Of a stretch of 61,231 nt of DNA, positions 43,646 through 52,334 are shown piece after piece. The stretch lies in assembly GCF_000331005.1 (NCBI RefSeq), contig NZ_AEJB01000508.1, forward strand, positions 1 to 61,231, written 5' to 3'. The position numbers and the translations under genes are program-made. The notes below the pieces were generated by a model that was given only the letters and a program-made list of their open reading frames with translations, ran no database searches and had not been told where the DNA came from. Source of the DNA: Streptomyces turgidiscabies Car8. Its GTDB lineage: Bacteria > Actinomycetota > Actinomycetes > Streptomycetales > Streptomycetaceae. Position 1 is the stretch's first letter; each line of letters begins with the position of its first letter.

Positions 43646-44524
43646 TCAGCTCTTCACCAGCAGGCCGCGGGTGCGCAGCACCCACCGCTCCAGCGGACTG
43701 AAGATGATCAGGTCGATCGCGATACCGACGAACAGGATGAGGAGGATCGCCTCGAACACCATGGCCATGTCGCTGGCGGTGCGGGCGTTCTCCAGCAGCT
43801 GGCCGAGGCCCACTCCCAGGTCGGGGAACTGGGCGATGATCTCCGCGGCCATCAGGGAACGCCACGAGAACGCCCAGCCCTGCTTCATGCCCGCCACATA
43901 GCCGGGCAGAGCCGCCGGCAGCGTGACGTGCCAGGTGCCCTTCAGACCGGTCGCGCCCATCGTGCGGCCCGCCCGCAGGAACAGCGGCGGGATCTGGTCG
44001 ACGCCGGACACCAGGCCGTTGGCGATCGAGGGGACCGCGCCCAGCAGGATCACCGCGTACATCATGGAGTTGTTCAGGCCCAGCCAGATCACGGCCGGCG
44101 GCACCCAGGCCACCGACGGCAGCGACTGGAGGCCGGACAGGATCGGGCCGATCGCCGCGCGCACGAACTTCACCCGCGCCACGAGCAGACCCAGCGGGGT
44201 ACCGATCGCCAGTGCCATCAGGAAGCCGAGCAGACCGCGCGAGACGCTGGTCCAGATGTAGCTGATCAGGTCGCCCTGCAGCCAGGCGTCCCGGAAGGCG
44301 TCGCCCACGGCCGCCGGTGAGGGCAGCTTGGCGGGGTTGTCGACGATCGGGTACAGCAGGGTCCAGACCGCGAGGAGCACCGCGAGCGCGATGATCGGCG
44401 GCAGGATCTTGTTGACGAAGGTCTGCCGGAAGGTCGGCCGGCCGAGGGCCGTGGTCTCCAGCGCGTCGAGACCCGCCTCCACGCTCCCGGCGTCCTGGAC
44501 CGGTGTCGTGTCAGTGCTGGCCAT
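43646..44524 (-). CDS. ABC transporter permease, sulfonate/nitrate/taurine type
   Basis: 292 residues from the ATG at 44524, overlapping the ATPase gene by 14 bp. Six transmembrane helices; the ATPase-contact loop reads GATGLKGTWHVTLPAALPG, given as LPAALPGYVAG, typical of SsuC/TauC permeases. With the flanking ATPase and binding protein it makes a complete importer. The sulfur operon context favours alkanesulfonates or taurine over nitrate. Confidence 0.9.
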   Translation of the reverse strand: MASTDTTPVQDAGSVEAGLDALETTALGRPTFRQTFVNKILPPIIALAVLLAVWTLLYPIVDNPAKLPSPAAVGDAFRDAWLQGDLISYIWTSVSRGLLGFLMALAIGTPLGLLVARVKFVRAAIGPILSGLQSLPSVAWVPPAVIWLGLNNSMMYAVILLGAVPSIANGLVSGVDQIPPLFLRAGRTMGATGLKGTWHVTLPAALPGYVAGMKQGWAFSWRSLMAAEIIAQFPDLGVGLGQLLENARTASDMAMVFEAILLILFVGIAIDLIIFSPLERWVLRTRGLLVKS

Positions 44525-45296
44525 GACGGCGGATCTCCCCACGCAGTACATCGGTGATCTCAAGGGACAGTTCGGCCACGGGCGCGTCCTCGATACGGCG
44601 CGGCTGCGGAATGCCGACCGTCCACTCGCGCGCGATCCGGCCGGGGCGCGACGACAGCAGGATCACGCGCTGCGCGAGCCGTACCGCCTCGCGCACGTTG
44701 TGCGTGACGAACAGGACGGAGACCCCGGTCTCCTGCCAGATGCGGGTCAGCTCGTCGTGCAGCAGGTCCCGGGTGATGGCGTCGAGGGCCGAGAACGGCT
44801 CGTCCATCAGCAGCAGGTTGCTCTCCTGGGCGAGCGCCCGGGCCAGCGCGGCGCGCTGACGCATGCCACCCGACAGCTCGTGGACCCGCTTGCCGTAAGC
44901 GCCCTTCAGCCGGACGAGTTCGAGCAGCTCCTCGGTCCTGCCGCGCCGCTCGGGCTTGGGAACTCCCCTCAGTTTCAGGGCGAGTTCGATGTTCTTGCCC
45001 GCAGTCAGCCACGGGAAGAGGGCGTGCTCCTGGAACATCAGGGCGGGGCGCCCGTCCGTCGTGATGGAGCCCGCGCTGGGCTTGTCCAGCCCCGCCACCA
45101 GGTTCAGCAGCGTGGACTTGCCGCAGCCCGAGGCCCCCAGGAGGGTGACGAACTCACCCGGCGCGACATCGATGCTGATGTCGTCCAGGACGAGCTGCTG
45201 CCCGCCCGGTGTCGCGAAGGACTTCGAGACATGCTCGAGGCGTGCCGCGTGCTCGACCGTCTCGGCGGCCTTGGGGAGAGTCGTTGTCGTGGCCAT
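44511..45296 (-). CDS. ABC transporter ATP-binding protein, sulfonate/nitrate/taurine type
   Basis: 261 residues from the ATG at 45296, with AGGAGGT at correct spacing; a GTG three codons earlier would overlap that site. Walker A GASGCGKST, Q-loop MFQEHALFPW, signature LSGGMRQRAALARAL, Walker B LLLMDEPFSALD and switch His in FVTHNVREA are all intact. Drives import of the substrate with the permease and lipoprotein beside it; SsuB/TauB-like. Confidence 0.93.
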   Translation of the reverse strand: MATTTTLPKAAETVEHAARLEHVSKSFATPGGQQLVLDDISIDVAPGEFVTLLGASGCGKSTLLNLVAGLDKPSAGSITTDGRPALMFQEHALFPWLTAGKNIELALKLRGVPKPERRGRTEELLELVRLKGAYGKRVHELSGGMRQRAALARALAQESNLLLMDEPFSALDAITRDLLHDELTRIWQETGVSVLFVTHNVREAVRLAQRVILLSSRPGRIAREWTVGIPQPRRIEDAPVAELSLEITDVLRGEIRRHGQH

Positions 45297-45333
45297 GGTC
45301 GTCACCTCCTGGGAACTCGTCGGGTTTCCTGCG

Positions 45334-46437
45334 TCAGCTCGTGCCGAGACCGGCGGCGCTGACCGTGCTCTCGCCCGCGGCCTTGAGGACCTTGTTCAGG
45401 ATCGTCAGGTCGTAGATGTCCTTCAGGTTCGGCTTCTCCAGCAGACCGGCCTTGACGGCGTGCTCAGCCTCGGTGTTGAGGGTGGCGGCCAGCGGGTCGT
45501 CGGTGAACTGGATCGACTTCCAGGCCGGGTCCAGGACGGCGGCCGGCAGTTCCTTGCCCGAGTCGATGCCCAGCTGCTTGTTCGCCGCCGCCTTCGCCGC
45601 GTCGGGGTTGGCGTTGATCCACTTGTTGGCCTCCACCGAGGCCTTGAGGACCGCCTCGACGGCCTTCGGGTGCTTCTTCAGGAAGTCCTGCCGCACGATG
45701 ATGTTCGTGATCACGAACTTCTTGTCGGGCCACAGCGAGGCCTCGTCGAGCAGCACCTTGCCGCCCTCGGCGACCAGCTTGGACGCGGTCGGCTCCGGCA
45801 CCCAGGCGCCGTCCACGGAACCGGACTTGTAGGCGTCCGGGGTGATCTTGTTGTCGGTGCGGACGACCGTGACGTCACCCTTGCCGCTCTGCGCGTCGAC
45901 CTTCCAGCCCTGGTCCGCGATCCAGTTGAGGAACGCCACGTCCTGCGTGTTGCCGAGCTGCGGGGTCGCGATCTTCTTGCCCTTGAGGTCCTTGACGGAC
46001 TTGATCTTGTCCGGGTTGACCACGAGCTTCACGCCGCCGGACGCCGAACCGCCGATGATCCTCAGGTTCTTGCCGTCGGACTTGGTGTACCCGTTGATCG
46101 CCGGGGACGGGCCGATCCAGCCGATGTCGATGGACTGGGAGTTGAGCGCCTCGATCTCGGACGGGCCGGCGTTGAAGGTCGCGTACTTCGCCTTCGTGGC
46201 GCCGAGCTCCTTCTGGAAGAAGCCCTTCTGGTTGGCGACCAGCGCGGTCCCGTGGGTCAGGTTCCCGAAGTAACCGATCCTGACGGAGTCGAGTCCGTCG
46301 ATCTTCTCGGCACCGGCGGCGACCTTGGCGGTGTCGTCGTCCTTCGCCTGGGAGCCGTAACCGCAGGCGGCGAGGGTGAGGAGAGGGAGCGCGGCTATGA
46401 CCGCGAGACTGCGGCGAAGAGCGGAGCGTGCAGGCAC
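45334..46437 (-). CDS. Sulfonate/taurine-type substrate-binding lipoprotein
   Basis: 367 residues from a GTG at 46437 with GAGAGGA upstream. A lipoprotein signal peptide ends in the lipobox LTLAAC. The mature part fits SsuA/TauA proteins: VRIGYFGNLTHGTALVANQKG, cited as GYFGNLTHGTALVA, then GWIGPSPAINGY and TPQLGNTQDVAFLNW. It binds an aliphatic sulfonate, taurine or a similar anion outside the membrane. Separated from cysN by 222 bp, a gap that has room for its own promoter or attenuator. Confidence 0.92.
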   Translation of the reverse strand: MPARSALRRSLAVIAALPLLTLAACGYGSQAKDDDTAKVAAGAEKIDGLDSVRIGYFGNLTHGTALVANQKGFFQKELGATKAKYATFNAGPSEIEALNSQSIDIGWIGPSPAINGYTKSDGKNLRIIGGSASGGVKLVVNPDKIKSVKDLKGKKIATPQLGNTQDVAFLNWIADQGWKVDAQSGKGDVTVVRTDNKITPDAYKSGSVDGAWVPEPTASKLVAEGGKVLLDEASLWPDKKFVITNIIVRQDFLKKHPKAVEAVLKASVEANKWINANPDAAKAAANKQLGIDSGKELPAAVLDPAWKSIQFTDDPLAATLNTEAEHAVKAGLLEKPNLKDIYDLTILNKVLKAAGESTVSAAGLGTS

Positions 46438-46553
46438 GGGAGGTGTTCCTCTCGGAGGCCCGGCGGTCACGATCTCTCAGGTCGTGGCCGGGAGGTCGGC
46501 AGGTTTTCGTCTACGGCGGTGGGGGGACAGGGCGCGCAAGCGGTGCGCGTACG

Positions 46554-46658
46554 TCAGCACGCACATCGCGCGACCCCGCCCTGCCCGCTGCCGAGGGCGC
46601 CGCTGCCGACGCGGCCGCCCTCCTTCGCGAACGTGGAGAAGTAGTCGGTGGAGTTCAT
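46554..46658 (-). CDS. Possible 34-residue leader ORF ending in Cys-Ala-Cys
   Basis: Small frame MNSTDYFS...VARCAC in the gap between cysN and the sulfonate-binding lipoprotein gene, starting 2 bp after the cysN stop. The two cysteines just before the stop recall cysteine-responsive attenuators described in mycobacteria. No good ribosome site. A second short frame (46477-46566, beginning Met-Cys-Val) overlaps it. May be coincidental. Confidence 0.25.
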   Translation of the reverse strand: MNSTDYFSTFAKEGGRVGSGALGSGQGGVARCAC

Positions 46659-46659
46659 G

Positions 46660-47997
46660 TCAGAAGTCCCACCCGTCGTCCTCGGCCTCGTCCTTGACGG
46701 GCTCCGGGGACGCGAACGACTCGCCGACCATGCCCGCGGTGAGCGTGGTGCCGTCGTTCGGGTCGATCAGGATGAACGAGCCGGTGCGCCGCGAGTCGGC
46801 GTACGAGTCGACGGGCAGCGGCTCGGCGGTACGGATCTTCACCCGGCCGATGTCGTTGGCGACGAGCTGTCCCGGATGCGGGTGCAGGGACAGGTCGTCG
46901 AGCGTGAGCCGGGACGGGATGTCCTTGACGATCGCCTTGACCGTGCGGGTGCCGTGCTTGAGGAGCACTCGGTGACCGACCGTCAGCGGCGCGTCGGCGA
47001 CATGGCACACGGTCGCCTCGACGTCCTGCGTGGTCGGCGGCGCGTCCTTGCTGGGCACGATCAGGTCGCCGCGCGAGATGTCGATGTCGTCCTCCAGGAG
47101 GACGGTCACCGACTGCGTCGTGTAGGCGATGTCGACCGCCTTGCCGAGCAGGTCGATACCGGCGATCCGCGACGCGTGGCCGGACGGCAGGACCGTCACG
47201 GACTCGCCCACGCGGAAGGAACCGGCGGCGATCTGGCCCGCGTAACCCCGGTAGTCGGGGTGTTCGGCGGTCTGCGGCCGGATCACGTACTGCACGGGGA
47301 GGCGGGCGTGGCAGTGGCTCAGGTCGTGGGTGACCGGGACCGTCTCCAGGTGCTCCAGGAAGGTCGGCCCGCCGTACCAGTCCATGTTGGCGGACGGGTC
47401 CACCACGTTGTCGCCGGCCAGCGCAGAGATCGGGATCGCGGTGATCTCCGGGACGCCCAGTTCCAGCGCGTACGCCGTGAACTCCTCGGCGATCGCGGCG
47501 AACACGGACTCCTGGTAGCCGACGAGGTCCATCTTGTTGACCGCGAGGACGATGTGCGGGACGCGCAGCAGCGCCGCGAGGGCCGCGTGCCGGCGGGTCT
47601 GCTCGACGACGCCGTTGCGGGCGTCGATCAGGATCACCGTCAGCTCGGCCGTGGAGGCACCCGTCACCATGTTGCGGGTGTACTGCACGTGACCGGGCGT
47701 GTCGGCGAGGATGAACCGGCGCTTCGGCGTCGCGAAGTAGCGGTACGCGACGTCGATCGTGATGCCCTGCTCGCGCTCGGCGCGCAGACCGTCCGTGAGC
47801 AGTGCGAGGTCGGGGGTGTCCTGGCCGCGGCTCGCCGAGACGCGCTCGACGGCCTCCAGCTGGTCGCTGAGGATCGACTTGGAGTCGTGCAGCAGCCGGC
47901 CCACGAGGGTGGACTTGCCGTCGTCGACGGAACCGGCGGTGGCGAACCGCAGGAGCGTGGTCTCGGACAGTTCCGTGAGTTCCGTGGTCGTGGTCAT
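46660..47997 (-). CDS. cysN: Sulfate adenylyltransferase large subunit (GTPase)
   Basis: 445 residues from the ATG at 47997, 2 bp past the cysD stop. A TufA-like GTPase: G1 GSVDDGKST, G3 DTPGHVQYTRNM, G4 NKMDL, then two beta-barrel domains. It couples GTP hydrolysis to formation of adenosine 5'-phosphosulfate by CysD. There is no fused APS kinase domain, in line with a separate cysC in the operon. Length agrees with free CysN. Confidence 0.97.
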   Translation of the reverse strand: MTTTTELTELSETTLLRFATAGSVDDGKSTLVGRLLHDSKSILSDQLEAVERVSASRGQDTPDLALLTDGLRAEREQGITIDVAYRYFATPKRRFILADTPGHVQYTRNMVTGASTAELTVILIDARNGVVEQTRRHAALAALLRVPHIVLAVNKMDLVGYQESVFAAIAEEFTAYALELGVPEITAIPISALAGDNVVDPSANMDWYGGPTFLEHLETVPVTHDLSHCHARLPVQYVIRPQTAEHPDYRGYAGQIAAGSFRVGESVTVLPSGHASRIAGIDLLGKAVDIAYTTQSVTVLLEDDIDISRGDLIVPSKDAPPTTQDVEATVCHVADAPLTVGHRVLLKHGTRTVKAIVKDIPSRLTLDDLSLHPHPGQLVANDIGRVKIRTAEPLPVDSYADSRRTGSFILIDPNDGTTLTAGMVGESFASPEPVKDEAEDDGWDF

Positions 47998-47999
47998 GG

Positions 48000-48941
48000 C
48001 TAGAAGTACCCCTCGCGCTTCCGGTCTTCCATCGCGGCCTCGGACAGTTTGTCGTCGGCGCGGGTGGCACCCCGCTCGGTGAGCCGGGAGGCGGCGATCT
48101 CGGCGATGACGTCGTCCAGTGTCACCGCGTCGGAGTCGACGGCACCCGTGCAGGACATGTCGCCGACCGTGCGGTAGCGGACCTGCCGCTTCTCGACGGT
48201 CTCGTCGGACTTGGGGCCGCCCCACTCGCCGGCGGTCAGCCACATCCCGGCCCGCTGGAACACCTCACGCTCGTGCGCGAAGTAGATGTCCGGCAGCTCG
48301 ATGCCCTCGCGGGCGATGTACTGCCAGACGTCCAGCTCGGTCCAGTTGGAGAGCGGGAAGACCCGGACGTGCTCGCCGGGCGCGTGCCGGCCGTTGTAGA
48401 GGTTCCACAGCTCCGGGCGCTGCCGGCGCGGGTCCCACTGCGAGAACTCGTCCCGCAGCGAGAACACCCGCTCCTTGGCGCGGGCCTTCTCCTCGTCGCG
48501 CCGGCCGCCGCCGAAGACGGCGTCGAACTTCTCGGCCTGGATCTTCTCCGTAAGCGGCAGCGTCTGCAGCGGGTTGCGCACCCCGTCCGGACGTTCCTTC
48601 AGCACCCCGCGGTCGATGTAGTCCTGCACGGAGGCGACGTGCAGCCGCAGCCCGTGCCGCTCGACCGCGCGGTCCCGGTAGTCCAGCACCTCGGGGAAGT
48701 TGTGCCCGGTGTCCACGTGCAGCAGCGTGAAGGGGATCGCCGCGGGGGCGAAGGCCTTCAGCGCCAGGTGCAGCATGACGATGGAGTCCTTGCCGCCGGA
48801 GAAGAGGATCACCGGCCGCTCGAACTCACCCGCCACCTCGCGGAAGATGTGCACGGCCTCGGACTCGAGGGCGTCAAGGTGGGAGAGGGTGTAGGGGGCG
48901 TCCGTCTCGCCCCCGTGCGTCTTGGCAACGGTGGTCGTCAT
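48000..48941 (-). CDS. cysD: Sulfate adenylyltransferase small subunit
   Basis: 313 residues from the ATG at 48941, overlapping the cysC stop (ATGA); GAGGGGAC lies upstream. The PP-loop ILFSGGKDSIVMLHLA marks the adenylyl-transfer site, and LHVDTGHNFPE and FGGGRRDEEKARAKERVFS, given in part as FGGGRRDEEKARAK, are CysD-typical. It joins ATP and sulfate to form APS together with CysN, as step one of assimilation. Confidence 0.97.
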   Translation of the reverse strand: MTTTVAKTHGGETDAPYTLSHLDALESEAVHIFREVAGEFERPVILFSGGKDSIVMLHLALKAFAPAAIPFTLLHVDTGHNFPEVLDYRDRAVERHGLRLHVASVQDYIDRGVLKERPDGVRNPLQTLPLTEKIQAEKFDAVFGGGRRDEEKARAKERVFSLRDEFSQWDPRRQRPELWNLYNGRHAPGEHVRVFPLSNWTELDVWQYIAREGIELPDIYFAHEREVFQRAGMWLTAGEWGGPKSDETVEKRQVRYRTVGDMSCTGAVDSDAVTLDDVIAEIAASRLTERGATRADDKLSEAAMEDRKREGYF

Positions 48942-49474
48942 GCCAGTCCCCTCTCGGTGAGCAGCGCGTGGACCGCGGCGGCGGACTCCTGGACGGTCTG
49001 GTCCTGCGACTCGATCCGCAGATCGGGCGTCTCGGGCTCCTCGTACGGGTCGTCGACCCCGGTGAGCCCGGTCAGCTCGCCCGCTGCCTGCTTGGCGTAC
49101 AGACCCTTCACATCGCGTACGGAGCACACCTCGACCGGGGTCGCCACATGCACCTCGACGTACGCGGTGCCGCTCTCCTGGTGGCGCTTGCGGACGGCCT
49201 CGCGGCTGTCCGCGTACGGCGCGATCACCGGGACCAGCGTCTTGACGCCGTTACGGGCGAGCAGTTCGGCGAGGAAGCCGATGCGCTGCACGTTCGTGTG
49301 CCGGTCCTCGCGGCTGAAGCCGAGGCCCGCCGAGATGAACTCACGGATCTCGTCGCCGTCCAGCACCTCGACGAGGTGGCCCTCCTCGCGCAGCCGGCCC
49401 GCCAGTTCGTACGCGATGGTGGTCTTGCCGGCGCTCGGCAGACCCGTGAGCCATACGGTGGCTCCGGTCGTCAC
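48938..49474 (-). CDS. cysC: Adenylylsulfate kinase
   Basis: 178 residues from a GTG at 49474 preceded by AGGAGAT; an ATG at 49519 that overlaps the cysH stop is in frame and would add 15 residues. P-loop GLPSAGKTT, then DGDEIREFISAGLGFSREDR (substrate site) and HVATPVEVCSVRDVKGLY. Phosphorylates APS to PAPS. Since the CysH here has the iron-sulfur pattern of APS reductases, CysC may mainly serve sulfation or be an alternative branch. Confidence 0.95.
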   Translation of the reverse strand: MTTGATVWLTGLPSAGKTTIAYELAGRLREEGHLVEVLDGDEIREFISAGLGFSREDRHTNVQRIGFLAELLARNGVKTLVPVIAPYADSREAVRKRHQESGTAYVEVHVATPVEVCSVRDVKGLYAKQAAGELTGLTGVDDPYEEPETPDLRIESQDQTVQESAAAVHALLTERGLA

Positions 49475-49518
49475 TGGTATCTCCTGATCCTCGGGGGTGG
49501 CGGTCTCGGTCCGGTTCA

Positions 49519-50229
49519 TCAGCCGTGCAGTCCGCACTCGGTCTTGCCGCGGCCCGCCCAGCGGCCGGCGCGCGCGTCCTCGCCCTCCAGCACCCGGCGG
49601 GTGCAGGGCGCGCAGCCGACGGACGCGTAGCCGTCCATCAGCAACGGGTTGGTCAGGACGCCGTGTTCGGCGACGTACGCGTCCACGTCGTCCTGCGTCC
49701 AGCGGGCGATCGGGGAGACCTTGACCTTCTGCCGCTTCTCGTCCCAGCCGACGACCGGGGTGTTCGCCCGGGTCGGGGACTCGTCGCGGCGCAGGCCGGT
49801 CGCCCAGGCCGCGTACCCCTTGAGGCCGCGCTCCAGGGGCTCGACCTTGCGCAGCTTGCAGCACAGGTCGGGGTCGCGGTCGTGCAGCTTCGGCCCGTAC
49901 TCGGCGTCCTGCTCGGCGACCGTCTGGACGGGGGTGAGGGTGAGGACGCGGACGTCCATCACGGCTTCGACCGCGTCGCGGGTGCCGATGGTCTCGGGGA
50001 AGTGGTAGCCGGTGTCGAGGAACACGACGTCCACACCGGGCATGGCGCGGGAGGCGAGGTGGGCGACCACCGCGTCCTCCATGGAGGAGGTCACGCAGAA
50101 CTTCTTACCGAAGGTGGCTGTGGCCCACGTGAGAATCTCCAGTGCGGAGGCGTTCTCCAGGTCACGTCCCGCCTGCTCGGCGAGTGCTTTCAGGTCGTCG
50201 GTCGTACGGTCTTCCTGAACCGTGGTCAT
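49519..50229 (-). CDS. cysH: Assimilatory APS/PAPS reductase with iron-sulfur signature
   Basis: 236 residues from the ATG at 50229. The PP-loop-like fold has FCVTSSMEDAVVAHLA and FLDTGYHFPET. The pair DLCCKLRK and the later GCAPCTRR give the CC...CxxC set that holds a [4Fe-4S] cluster, and the C-terminal ECGLHG contains the catalytic cysteine. Enzymes with this cluster prefer APS (or take both APS and PAPS), while E. coli-type CysH lacks it. Product is sulfite for the downstream-acting reductase. Overlaps the small zinc-ribbon gene by ATGA. Confidence 0.95.
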   Translation of the reverse strand: MTTVQEDRTTDDLKALAEQAGRDLENASALEILTWATATFGKKFCVTSSMEDAVVAHLASRAMPGVDVVFLDTGYHFPETIGTRDAVEAVMDVRVLTLTPVQTVAEQDAEYGPKLHDRDPDLCCKLRKVEPLERGLKGYAAWATGLRRDESPTRANTPVVGWDEKRQKVKVSPIARWTQDDVDAYVAEHGVLTNPLLMDGYASVGCAPCTRRVLEGEDARAGRWAGRGKTECGLHG

Positions 50230-50414
50230 ATCTCGTCCCCTCCGGTTTCCCGGTGCTGAAATCCGCGGGCGAGGAGCCCGAGGAACTTCAACTGGAAGGC
50301 TCGATTGCAGGCTCCGCATTCCCAGGCGCCGTGGCCGCCTTCGGCGGACTCGCTCGGCCGGAGGTCCTCGTCGCCGCAGTAGGGGCAGTAGAAGGGGGCT
50401 GCGCGCTCGCTCAT
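50226..50414 (-). CDS. Small zinc-ribbon protein of the sulfur operon
   Basis: 62 residues with two CxxC pairs (CPYCG at 10-13 and CGAC at 33-36), a probable zinc ribbon or small metal knuckle. The start overlaps the stop of the sulfite reductase gene and its stop overlaps the start of cysH, both as ATGA, so it is strictly co-expressed with the two reductases. As I recall, the same small gene sits at this place in other Streptomyces. Function unknown; an electron-transfer or assembly role is a guess. Confidence 0.85.
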   Translation of the reverse strand: MSERAAPFYCPYCGDEDLRPSESAEGGHGAWECGACNRAFQLKFLGLLARGFQHRETGGDEI

Positions 50415-52105
50415 GACAGGGCCTCCTCGGAGGCGCGGGCGGCCCACGTGGCGAACCGCTCGCCGTCCTCGCGCTCGGCCTGGAAGTTCTTCAGCACGCG
50501 CTCGACGTAGTCCGGCAGCTCCTCCGAAGTCACCTTCAGACCACGGACCTTGCGGCCGAAACCGGCCTCCAGACCGAGGGCGCCGCCCAGGTGGACCTGG
50601 AAGCCCTCGACCTGCTCGCCCGCGTCGTTCAGGACCAACTGGCCCTTGAGACCGATGTCCGCGACCTGGATACGGGCGCAGGCGTTCGGGCAGCCGTTGA
50701 GGTTGATGGTGATCGGCTCGTCGAACTCCGGGATACGGCGCTCCAGTTCGTCGATCAGGGAGGCGCCGCGCGCCTTCGTCTCGACGATCGCGAGCTTGCA
50801 GTACTCGATGCCGGTGCAGGCCATGGTGCCGCGCCGGAACGGGGACGGCTTGACGGTGAGGTCGAGCGCTTCCAGGCCCTCGACGAGCGAGGCGACCTGC
50901 GCCTCCTCCACGTCGAGCACGATCATCTTCTGCTCGACGGTGGTGCTGAGGCGGCCCGAGCCGTGGGCCTCGGCGAGTTCGGCGATCTTCGTGAGGAGCG
51001 TGCCGTCCACGCGGCCCACGCGCGGGGCGAAACCGACGTAGAAGCGGCCGTCCTTCTGACGGTGGACGCCGACGTGGTCGCGCCAGCGCTCGACGGGCTG
51101 GTCCGGGGCCGGGCCGTCGGTCAGCTTCCGCTTGAGGTAGTCGTCCTCCAGGACCTGGCGGAACTTCTCCACGCCCCAGTCGGCGAGCAGGAACTTCAGC
51201 CGGGCGCGGGTACGCAGTCGCCGGTAGCCGTGGTCGCGGAAGATCGAGATGACGCCCTCGTAGACGTCCGGGACCTCGTCCAGCGGGACCCAGGCGCCCA
51301 GGCGCTGGCCGATCTTCGGGTTGGTGGAGAGGCCGCCGCCGACCCAGACGTCGAAACCGGGGCCGTGCTCGGGGTGCTCCACGCCGACGAACGCGACGTC
51401 GTTGATCTCGTGCGCCACGTCGAGCAGCGGCGAGCCGGAGATCGCCGACTTGAACTTGCGGGGCAGGTTCGAGAAGTCCTTGTTGCCGATGATCCGGCGC
51501 TGGATCACCTCGATGGCGGGCGTGCCGTCGATGATCTCGTCCTCGGCGATCCCGGCGACCGGCGAACCGAGGATGACGCGGGGCGTGTCACCGCAGGCCT
51601 CGGTGGTGGACAGGCCGACCGCTTCGAGACGGTTCCAGATCTCCGGGACGTCCTCGATGCGGATCCAGTGGTACTGGACGTTCTGCCGGTCCGTGAGGTC
51701 GGCCGTGCCGCGCGCGAACTCCTGCGAGATCTCGCCGATGACCCGCAGCTGGTCGGTGGTGAGCCGGCCGCCGTCGATGCGGACGCGCAGCATGAAGTAC
51801 TTGTCGTCCAGCTCCTCCGGCTCCAGGATCGCGGTCTTGCCGCCGTCGATCCCGGGCTTGCGCTGGGTGTACAGGCCCCACCAGCGCATCCGGCCGCGCA
51901 GATCGTTGGGGTCGATCGAGTCGAAGCCCCGCTTGGAGTAGATCGTCTCAATGCGTGTCCGCACATTGAGACCGTCGTCGTCCTTCTTGAACTGCTCGTT
52001 CCCGTTCAGCGGGGTGAAGTGTCCCGCTGCCCACTGACCCTCACCACGGTGACGGCTCACCTTGCGGCGGGGCGCGGCGGCAGGGTTCTGCGGGGTGGCG
52101 GCCAT
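50411..52105 (-). CDS. Ferredoxin-dependent sulfite (nitrite/sulfite) reductase
   Basis: 564 residues from the ATG at 52105 (GAAGGA upstream); a longer in-frame start lies within the leader region and is unlikely. Two ferredoxin-like half-domains (LTDRQNVQYHWIRIED) and the siroheme/[4Fe-4S] ligands CTGIEYC and NGCPNAC are intact. It reduces sulfite to sulfide with six electrons from ferredoxin. Being in the cys operon makes sulfite, not nitrite, the likely substrate. First structural gene of the operon; a leader peptide and palindromes lie upstream. Confidence 0.95.
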   Translation of the reverse strand: MAATPQNPAAAPRRKVSRHRGEGQWAAGHFTPLNGNEQFKKDDDGLNVRTRIETIYSKRGFDSIDPNDLRGRMRWWGLYTQRKPGIDGGKTAILEPEELDDKYFMLRVRIDGGRLTTDQLRVIGEISQEFARGTADLTDRQNVQYHWIRIEDVPEIWNRLEAVGLSTTEACGDTPRVILGSPVAGIAEDEIIDGTPAIEVIQRRIIGNKDFSNLPRKFKSAISGSPLLDVAHEINDVAFVGVEHPEHGPGFDVWVGGGLSTNPKIGQRLGAWVPLDEVPDVYEGVISIFRDHGYRRLRTRARLKFLLADWGVEKFRQVLEDDYLKRKLTDGPAPDQPVERWRDHVGVHRQKDGRFYVGFAPRVGRVDGTLLTKIAELAEAHGSGRLSTTVEQKMIVLDVEEAQVASLVEGLEALDLTVKPSPFRRGTMACTGIEYCKLAIVETKARGASLIDELERRIPEFDEPITINLNGCPNACARIQVADIGLKGQLVLNDAGEQVEGFQVHLGGALGLEAGFGRKVRGLKVTSEELPDYVERVLKNFQAEREDGERFATWAARASEEALS

Positions 52106-52228
52106 GATTTTGGTCCTTCGGGACAGGCGGAAAGCGGCTCTTACCTGCGCATAAGGGCGCACGGTCAGACTGGCGCGGCTCTGCGCAGGCTGAGGCAAAG
52201 GGAGGAGATCGGCGGTGCTGAGGGCTGG

Positions 52229-52312
52229 TCAGCTCGCCGGACAGATGGCGCTGGACATGCGGCCGAGGTCGACGTGCCGCCGACTCACCAAGGCAATCCC
52301 AGTTCCAGACAT
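52229..52312 (-). CDS. Conserved leader peptide upstream of sulfite reductase
   Basis: 27 residues from the ATG at 52312. The centre SRRHVDLGRMSSAIC is the hallmark of a small peptide family found before sulfur metabolism genes in Streptomyces and annotated as putative leader peptide. It ends in CPAS, and the start of the reductase gene is 123 bp further on. A cysteine-sensing attenuator acting during translation of this peptide is the likely role. No clear ribosome site upstream, so possibly leaderless. Too short for normal gene finders. Confidence 0.8.
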   Translation of the reverse strand: MSGTGIALVSRRHVDLGRMSSAICPAS

Positions 52313-52334
52313 GACGGAAGCGTGTCACGGCGAT

